In this document: piece by piece, positions 51,410-55,850 of the stretch
How the letters are laid out: every line of letters begins with the position of its first letter
Position numbering within the stretch: position 1 is the first letter of the stretch
DNA from: an uncultured Prevotellaceae bacterium
GTDB lineage: Bacteria; Bacteroidota; Bacteroidia; Bacteroidales; Muribaculaceae
DNA: 55,850 bases
Assembly (NCBI GenBank): GCA_946186575.1
Contig: CAMHNO010000015.1
Location: 1 to 55,850 of the forward strand
Direction of reading: 5' to 3'
Notes under the pieces: generated by a model
What the model was told of the DNA's origin: nothing
The model's input: the letters and a program-made list of their open reading frames with translations, nothing else
The model's database searches: none
Translations under genes and position numbers: made by a program

Positions 51410-53392
51410 ATGGAGAAAAGCGAAATCACAAATAAAAATATCGCCAATGAAAATAATGCCTCAGCAGTCTATGAGATTGACCGCATGACTGTAGATGAAA
51501 TACTCGCCGCCAACAAGCGGCGCAATTTGGAACTGGAGGCCAACAGCAATTACAACCCTATCACCGGACTTGGCTCCTGCGCGCCACGGGTGGAATACCG
51601 CCTGGCACTGGGGAGCAAGATCGACGGCTCCTATCTGATTCCAGAGGCGATGGCCGACGAACTGAAAGAGACATCATGCACCACCGCAATCGCATGGGAG
51701 AAACTGCGCATCAGGCACGACTTTGAGTACTGGTGCGCCACGTGTGTGAACATTCTCGACAAGGTGAGCGGACGACTCGTCACCATGGTGCTCAACCGCC
51801 CACAGCGGCGAGTGCTGGCGGTGCTTGAGCGCCAGCGTAGGCAAGGAAAACCTTTGCGGCTCATCATGCTCAAAGCCAGGCAATGGGGAGGCAGCACACT
51901 GGTGCAGGTCTATATGGCATGGATTCAACTCGTGCTCAAGAGCAACTGGAACAGCCTCATCTGCGGTCACCTGCATCAGACGTCGGCAGGCATCAAGGGC
52001 ATGTATCAACGGCTCTTGCGAGGCTACCCCAAGCGTCTGAGTCCCGGCGGCAAGCAACCGCAACTGCTCACCTATGAGGACAGCCGCCACGTGCGCAAGC
52101 TCAGCACTGGCGAGTCGCTCGTGATTAGCTGCTCGGCTCTGACACAAGATGCCGTGAGGGGCTATGATGTGAAAATGGCCCACCTGAGCGAAGTGGCCTT
52201 CTGGCCCGACAGCGAGATGCACCACCCCGACGATGTGATACGCTCCATCAGCGGCACGCTGCCCATGCTGCCCTTGACGCTGCTGGTGATGGAGTCCACG
52301 GCCAATGGTGTGGGCAATTATTTCCACAACGAGTGGATCAAGGCCAAGGCGGGACTGAGCGACAAGGCGGCCGTCTTCGTGCCATGGTATGAGATTGAAA
52401 TCTATCGCATGCCAGTCACCAATCCGCACGAGCTACTGGAGCAAATGGACAATTACGAGAAATGGCTGTGGCAAGACTGCCACTGCACGCTCGAGATGAT
52501 AAACTGGTATCACAGCAAGCGCAAGGAGTATTCCAGCCCATTGCTGATGGCTGCCGAGTTCCCCACTACCGACATCGAGGCCTTCACCAGCACATCGCGC
52601 AACGTTTTCACCACCGAGATGATAGAGAGCCTGCGAGAAAACACTCGCATGGCACCATTGACGGGTGACATCGTTGCCCGAACAATGAAATCGCTCGACG
52701 ACATCAGCTTCGTTGAGATGAAAAACGGCCCGCTCGAAGTGTGGAGAAAGCCCGAGAACACTAACTTCCGAAATCGCTACATTGTGGTGGTGGACCTGGG
52801 TGGCAACTCGCCAAAGGCCGACTGGTCGGTGATTGCGGTCTTCGACAGGCACACCAACAGCGACATGGCCGGCGCCTGCAAGCCCGAGGTGGTGGCTCAG
52901 TGGCGAGGCCATCTCCATCACGACGAGCTCGCTTGGAAAGCCGCACAAATCGCAAAGCACTACTCCAATGCCCTGCTCGTTTTCGAGAGCAACTCCATCG
53001 AGAGCAAGGGCGAGGTGGGCAACCTCATTTTCAAGCAGATAATGATTGCCTATAAAAACGTGTTTATGCGCAACACCGACTCGGGAGGACGCAAACCCGG
53101 CTTCCAGACCAACCGAGAGACCAAACCAAGCGCTATCTACAATCTCTTTGCTTACGTGCGCGACGGCTCCTACATTGAGCACGACAACAAGGCACTCGAC
53201 GAGATGGCCTGCTACGAACTGCAGCCCAACGGCAAAAGTTATGGAGCAGCAAGCGGCAAGCACGACGACATTGTCATGACAAGAGCCATCGGGCTCTATA
53301 TCATTGAGGAAATGAGGCTTGCACAAGGGCGGTCAAGGGCTGGCAGCCCCGATTTCTTCATCGACAAGAACAGGCCCGTTGCCCACCCGTAG
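51410..53392 (+). CDS. Phage-type terminase large subunit, orphan
   Basis: 660 aa from ATG 51410; the open frame runs further up, but that part is hydrophobic junk translated through the promoter and the tRNA. ATPase domain: LNRPQRRVLAVLE, Walker A-like KARQWGGST (about 155-163), Walker B-like VKMAHLSEVAFW, and the coupling motif VMESTANGVGNYF. RuvC/RNase H-like nuclease (about 460-640): IVVVDLGGNSPKADWSVIAVFDR, LLVFESNSIESKG and KHDDIVMTRAIGLY supply the acidic residues. Such motors package phage DNA and cut it. No portal, capsid or small terminase is near, and codon use resembles the host genes, so it may be domesticated. Confidence 0.88.
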   Translation: MEKSEITNKNIANENNASAVYEIDRMTVDEILAANKRRNLELEANSNYNPITGLGSCAPRVEYRLALGSKIDGSYLIPEAMADELKETSCTTAIAWEKLRIRHDFEYWCATCVNILDKVSGRLVTMVLNRPQRRVLAVLERQRRQGKPLRLIMLKARQWGGSTLVQVYMAWIQLVLKSNWNSLICGHLHQTSAGIKGMYQRLLRGYPKRLSPGGKQPQLLTYEDSRHVRKLSTGESLVISCSALTQDAVRGYDVKMAHLSEVAFWPDSEMHHPDDVIRSISGTLPMLPLTLLVMESTANGVGNYFHNEWIKAKAGLSDKAAVFVPWYEIEIYRMPVTNPHELLEQMDNYEKWLWQDCHCTLEMINWYHSKRKEYSSPLLMAAEFPTTDIEAFTSTSRNVFTTEMIESLRENTRMAPLTGDIVARTMKSLDDISFVEMKNGPLEVWRKPENTNFRNRYIVVVDLGGNSPKADWSVIAVFDRHTNSDMAGACKPEVVAQWRGHLHHDELAWKAAQIAKHYSNALLVFESNSIESKGEVGNLIFKQIMIAYKNVFMRNTDSGGRKPGFQTNRETKPSAIYNLFAYVRDGSYIEHDNKALDEMACYELQPNGKSYGAASGKHDDIVMTRAIGLYIIEEMRLAQGRSRAGSPDFFIDKNRPVAHP

Positions 53393-53560
53393 ACCCACCA
53401 AACCATGAACACCTCTCCACCACTATTAATTCAGGTTTCGGCTGCATGGGCATGGCACTACCCCACTTGGCAATTCATAACAAAACACCATAAAAACACT
53501 ATTAAAAACATTGATTTAACATATTTTTTATCAAAAAAGTGATATTTTCTTAGAAAAATG

Positions 53561-53591
53561 TTTGGTTTTTAAAAAATAATATTTAATTTTG
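53561..53591 (+). promoter_or_regulatory. Promoter of the candidate small RNA
   Basis: TTTG (53561-53564), 19 bp, TAATTTTG (53584-53591): ideal spacing. The preceding 53393-53560 contains no gene. Confidence 0.7.
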
Positions 53592-53596
53592 CAGTG

Positions 53597-53734
53597 ATCT
53601 TCGATTGATGAAGATATTTATATGTCTAAGATAAACCGCAAAGGTTTTCTTTATCATAAAAGAAAAATAGTTGTTTTATAGATAATTGTGTATTTAAGGA
53701 ACGGGACAGTCGGGAGACTATCCCACTTTTTTTA
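53597..53734 (+). ncRNA. Candidate independent small transcript, about 135 nt, with a 19-codon frame
   Basis: It opens with a 5' hairpin (ATCTTC/GAAGAT, 53597-53615) and ends with a terminator: GGGA-c-AGTC-GGGA-GACT-a-TCCC (53703-53724) followed by ACTTTTTTT. Inside, ATG at 53622 starts MSKINRKGFLYHKRKIVVL, a basic 19-residue peptide. It may be a regulatory RNA, a small-peptide mRNA or both. Confidence 0.5.
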
Positions 53735-53758
53735 TCCCCCAAGCAACGCCTACTGCCA

Positions 53759-53808
53759 AAAAAAAGACAAAACCATCAGCTATTTACCAATTTATTGCTA
53801 AATTTGCA
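53759..53808. repeat. 50-bp direct repeat, copy A
   Basis: 49 of 50 bases match 54418-54467, 659 bp away. It includes the -7-like TAAATTTG (53799-53806). Here it is followed by the MITE-like element rather than a gene. Confidence 0.85.
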
Positions 53809-53840
53809 TTGCAGTTAAAATCGCACGATAATTTTAAATT

Positions 53841-54087
53841 AACGTGAGTTCGATGAAAATAACTGGTTGGTAATCAGCTCCCCCTCTAAGTTAGAGGGGG
53901 CAAGGGGGAGTGTGTAATTCAATACAACAAAGTGTTTCCACTTCTTCGCAGAGGCACACACTCCCATTGTATCCCCAGCTCCTCCCCTGCCATAAGGGAT
54001 GTGGCCAAAAGCCAGAGGGGAGAGAGCCTTAGAGGGGGAGCTGCTAACGCAATGGCTTTCAGGGAAGAAATTCGTCGAACTCACGTT
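53841..54087. mobile_element. MITE-like element of 247 bp
   Basis: Termini AACGTGAGTTCGATGAA (left) and its complement with one change (right, 54071-54087). AAATT stands on both outer flanks (53836-53840, 54088-54092), as for a 5-bp target duplication. Nested inside is an exact 15-bp inverted pair, CAGCTCCCCCTCTAA (53875-53889) and its complement (54029-54043). No transposase. Confidence 0.75.
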
Positions 54088-54132
54088 AAATTAGAATCAT
54101 GGTGTTCCGTAAACACATTAAAATAATAAATT

Positions 54133-54348
54133 ATGAAGAAATTATCATTGCAAAAAATTATGAAGAAATTATCATTACAAGAACGGTCAAAAATGAAGGA
54201 TGAAGAGATGGCCAGTATGAAATTTGAAATAAAGAGGTTTGAACTATATCCAGAAGATAAAGAAAAATTGGAAGGTATGTCACATAAAGAAAAGATGCAA
54301 TTCATGAAAAAAATACGCCAAGAAAAGAGATATATTGAAATCGATTAA
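54133..54348 (+). CDS. Small charged protein of unknown function
   Basis: 71 aa, or 62 aa if it starts at the second ATG (54160). The first 27 bp are tandemly repeated, giving MKKLSLQKI then MKKLSLQER. The rest is rich in Lys, Glu and Met (KMKDEEMASMKFEIKRFELYPEDKEKLEGMSHKEKMQFMKKIRQEKRYIEID), likely helical. The codons are much more AT-rich than those of neighbouring genes, suggesting a recent arrival. It lies between a MITE-like element and repeat copy B. Confidence 0.45.
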   Translation: MKKLSLQKIMKKLSLQERSKMKDEEMASMKFEIKRFELYPEDKEKLEGMSHKEKMQFMKKIRQEKRYIEID

Positions 54349-54417
54349 AGTAATATCTAAATAGGACTGATGAAGCAAAGGAAATCGTTCTACTTCCTGC
54401 AAGAATGGAACAGTCGC

Positions 54418-54467
54418 AAAAAAAGACAAAACCATCAGCTATTTGCCAATTTATTGCTAAATTTGCA
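54418..54467. repeat. 50-bp direct repeat, copy B, with the DUF4286 promoter
   Basis: TAAATTTG at 54458-54465 is 5 nt before ATG 54471. Copy A is at 53759-53808. A 34-codon frame (54370-54474) crosses it and would overlap the DUF4286 start, but looks accidental. Confidence 0.85.
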
Positions 54468-54470
54468 ACA

Positions 54471-54776
54471 ATGATAATCTACAACACCACCTATCATGTG
54501 GACTGCACGGTTAGTGGCGAGTTCATCGACTGGATGCGCAGCACCTTTGTGCCGCGGGCTGTTGCCAGTGGCATTGTGTGCTGTCCGCGCCTGATGAGGC
54601 TCATGGGTCATAACGAGGGCGGCGTGTGCATCGCCATGCAGCTGCAAGCCCCCACCCTGCGCGACCTGCAGCAGTGGAATGTTAAGGTGGGCAAACCGCT
54701 TCATGATGAACTGACGCAGCGCTTTGGCAACAAAGTGGCTGGATTCACTACCTTCATGGAGAACATTGAGCTTTAA
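54471..54776 (+). CDS. DUF4286-family protein
   Basis: 101 aa from ATG 54471; an upstream in-frame start runs through the promoter repeat. The sequence starts [34 protein letters not shown] and has [23 protein letters not shown] and a final [17 protein letters not shown], a ferredoxin-like small-protein pattern typical of DUF4286. Function is unknown. It is 7 nt before ruvC, a pairing that recurs in Bacteroidetes. Confidence 0.85.
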   Translation: MIIYNTTYHVDCTVSGEFIDWMRSTFVPRAVASGIVCCPRLMRLMGHNEGGVCIAMQLQAPTLRDLQQWNVKVGKPLHDELTQRFGNKVAGFTTFMENIEL

Positions 54777-54783
54777 GCACACT

Positions 54784-55356
54784 ATGGACAACAAGGATTT
54801 TGACAAAATAATAATTGGCATCGACCCGGGAACCAACGTGATGGGCTACGGACTGCTGGGAGTGAGCAATGGAAAGCCAGTGCTCATTGCCATGGGGGTG
54901 CTGCAACTGAGCAAGCTCGAGGACCACTACCTCAGGCTCAGGCGCATCTACGACCGCGTGACGAGCATCGTCGACGAGTTCCTGCCCGACGAGATGGCCA
55001 TCGAGGCACCGTTCTATGGCAAGAACGTGCAGTCAATGCTCAAGCTGGGCCGTGCGCAGGGTGTTGCAATGGCGGCAGCCTTAGGTCGTCAGGTGCCCAT
55101 AGCCGAGTATGAGCCCCGCAAAATCAAGATGGCGATTACCGGCAATGGTGCCGCGAGCAAGGAGCAAGTGGCGATGATGCTGCAACGCCAGCTCAACATC
55201 GACAAGAAGGACATGCCGCAGCTGCTCGATGCTACCGATGCTCTGGCCGCTGCGCTGTGCCATTACTACGAGAGCAAAAAGCCCTTGACGTCGGGCGGCT
55301 CCAAGTCGTGGAAAGACTTCATCAAGAAGCACCCCGACAGAATAGTCAATTCATAA
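54784..55356 (+). CDS. ruvC: Holliday junction resolvase RuvC
   Basis: 190 aa from ATG 54784. Catalytic acids are all visible: Asp14 in [14 protein letters not shown], Glu74 in [18 protein letters not shown], and Asp149/Asp152 in [16 protein letters not shown]. It nicks Holliday junctions as a dimer, with RuvAB encoded elsewhere. The start excludes a longer frame overlapping DUF4286. It lies in an operon with DUF4286. Confidence 0.96.
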   Translation: MDNKDFDKIIIGIDPGTNVMGYGLLGVSNGKPVLIAMGVLQLSKLEDHYLRLRRIYDRVTSIVDEFLPDEMAIEAPFYGKNVQSMLKLGRAQGVAMAAALGRQVPIAEYEPRKIKMAITGNGAASKEQVAMMLQRQLNIDKKDMPQLLDATDALAAALCHYYESKKPLTSGGSKSWKDFIKKHPDRIVNS

Positions 55357-55371
55357 TAAAAGATTATTTTA

Positions 55372-55510
55372 GCGACATCGTCGCGGAAAATTTTAAAATA
55401 AACAATTTTAGAGCCGCAGGCTCTTTAATTTTCACTGCGCAAGCAGTGGCAACAATGAGGAGCTTGCGCCCTGCGGGCGAAAAAAAATAGCATTGCATAA
55501 TGCGCAATGC
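55372..55510. repeat. Array of mini-hairpins downstream of ruvC
   Basis: GCGAC-ATC-GTCGC (55372-55384), AGAGCC-GCA-GGCTCT (55410-55424), CACTGC-GCAA-GCAGTG (55433-55448), CGCCC-TGC-GGGCG (55467-55479) and GCATTGC/GCAATGC (55490-55510). The style (5-7-bp stems, mostly 3-nt loops) matches the element at 41953-42289. Confidence 0.65.
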
Positions 55511-55556
55511 GTGACTGGATTAACTAAGGGGGGGGTGACGGTTGAGGTAGGGATAC

Positions 55557-55660
55557 AAAAAAAGGGTAAGAAGACTACATCGCGCCGCTACAACCTGTTA
55601 CCCTTGCTTCGGTCAAGACCTGGGGGATTGGCAGGGAGCTGGCCGTGTAGGACTTACCCG
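55557..55660 (-). ncRNA. ffs: Small bacterial SRP RNA (4.5S RNA)
   Basis: About 100 nt folding as one long hairpin on minus: GGGTAAG (55659-55653) pairs with CTTACCC (55570-55564), CTACA with TGTAG further in. The apex has the SRP domain IV signature AGG-UC-loop-GA-AGCA (CAGGTCTTGACCGAAGCA), with the hexaloop UUGACC instead of the usual GGAA tetraloop. GCGATGTAG near the 3' end resembles GGGATGTAG in known 4.5S RNAs. A T-run (seven) ends it. It partners Ffh encoded at 3768-5084. Confidence 0.8.
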
Positions 55661-55664
55661 GCTG

Positions 55665-55695
55665 CAAAGGTACTACTTTTTTCGTTAACACCAAA
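55665..55695 (-). promoter_or_regulatory. Promoter of ffs
   Basis: Minus TTTG (55695-55692), 19 bp, TACCTTTG (55672-55665), putting the start near 55660. Confidence 0.8.
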
Positions 55696-55797
55696 CTTTT
55701 TACATTTTTTTTACACGGCCCATCATTTTTGTAACTGTTCAGCGAAAGACGGGGTGTCATAATTGTGGCACACTCCCCCTGTATCCCCTCTAACTTA

Positions 55798-55850
55798 TGA
55801 AGTGACCCCAAAAAGTTGGACGGGTTAAACATTAACGGTCAATAGAAAGA
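55798..55850. mobile_element. End of an IS3-family-like insertion sequence, cut by window edge
   Basis: TGAAGTGACCCCAAAAAGTT followed by GGACGGGTTAAAC is like the terminal inverted repeats of Bacteroidetes IS3/IS150 elements, which begin with TG. The transposase genes would lie to the right. 55696-55797 has no gene. Confidence 0.5.

Noticed and set aside
54370-54474. 34-codon frame overlapping the DUF4286 start (ATGA)
   Set aside because: It runs through the 50-bp repeat that carries the promoter, and the counterpart around copy A has no matching start.

Overview
The window looks like the chromosome of a gut-type Bacteroidales bacterium, possibly Muribaculaceae or Prevotellaceae; family level is inference. 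The signs are a SusC/RagA receptor, a two-TM cardiolipin synthase, several secreted Bacteroidetes-only families, dockerin and type IX-like C-terminal domains, and many promoters of the Bacteroidetes type (TTTG or TTG, 19-21 bp, TAnnTTTG). Coding DNA is GC-richer than the AT-rich gaps.

Layout. 1-3630 (minus): the N-terminal two thirds of a SusC receptor cut by the window edge, a secreted thioredoxin-fold protein without its cysteines, and a small beta-barrel. 3768-6388 (minus): panC-panD-ffh. 6593-11558 (plus): low-molecular-weight phosphatase, GH20 hexosaminidase, and a large secreted protein. 11693-13590 (minus): membrane protein with DUF6249-like features, ECF sigma factor, small membrane protein. 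13813-18117 (plus): TonB-dependent receptor, ROK kinase, GDPD-like protein. 18183-19401 (minus): secreted hypothetical, tRNA-Arg(ACG), tail-anchored small protein. 19591-26345 (plus): SGNH esterase, mini sorting-domain protein, EptA-like transferase, cardiolipin synthase, GHL10 glycosidase. RluA-type pseudouridine synthase and PriA diverge from a compact double promoter near 28065. FabG follows on minus, then a TraB-family protein. 32839-37996 is an export operon (TolC, HlyD, two ABC-2 permeases) with no ATPase gene. rsmD and a DUF3822-like gene are on minus, then a repeat-rich gap, then radA.

The right third is the accessory part. It holds a truncated DUF4143-type fragment, a MITE-like element packed with mini-hairpins (41953-42289), a dockerin plus SusE/F-like secreted protein, truA and an esterase, a Tat-signal gene remnant, and a second ECF sigma operon with an outer-membrane barrel (46583-50014). 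Then come an XRE regulator, tRNA-Ser(GCT), a phage terminase large subunit with no other phage gene, a candidate small RNA unit, a second MITE-like element lying between two copies of a 50-bp promoter-bearing sequence, DUF4286-ruvC, a probable SRP RNA gene (ffs), and the end of an IS3-like element at the window edge.

Main leads: the two MITE-like elements with inverted termini and target duplications; an exact 15-bp copy of the tRNA-Ser 3' end about 1 kb away, with an XRE regulator between and an orphan terminase beyond; three promoter-plus-terminator units without a normal gene; and a module shared by two secreted proteins 31 kb apart. I found no CRISPR array and no complete, clearly novel multi-gene defence system.
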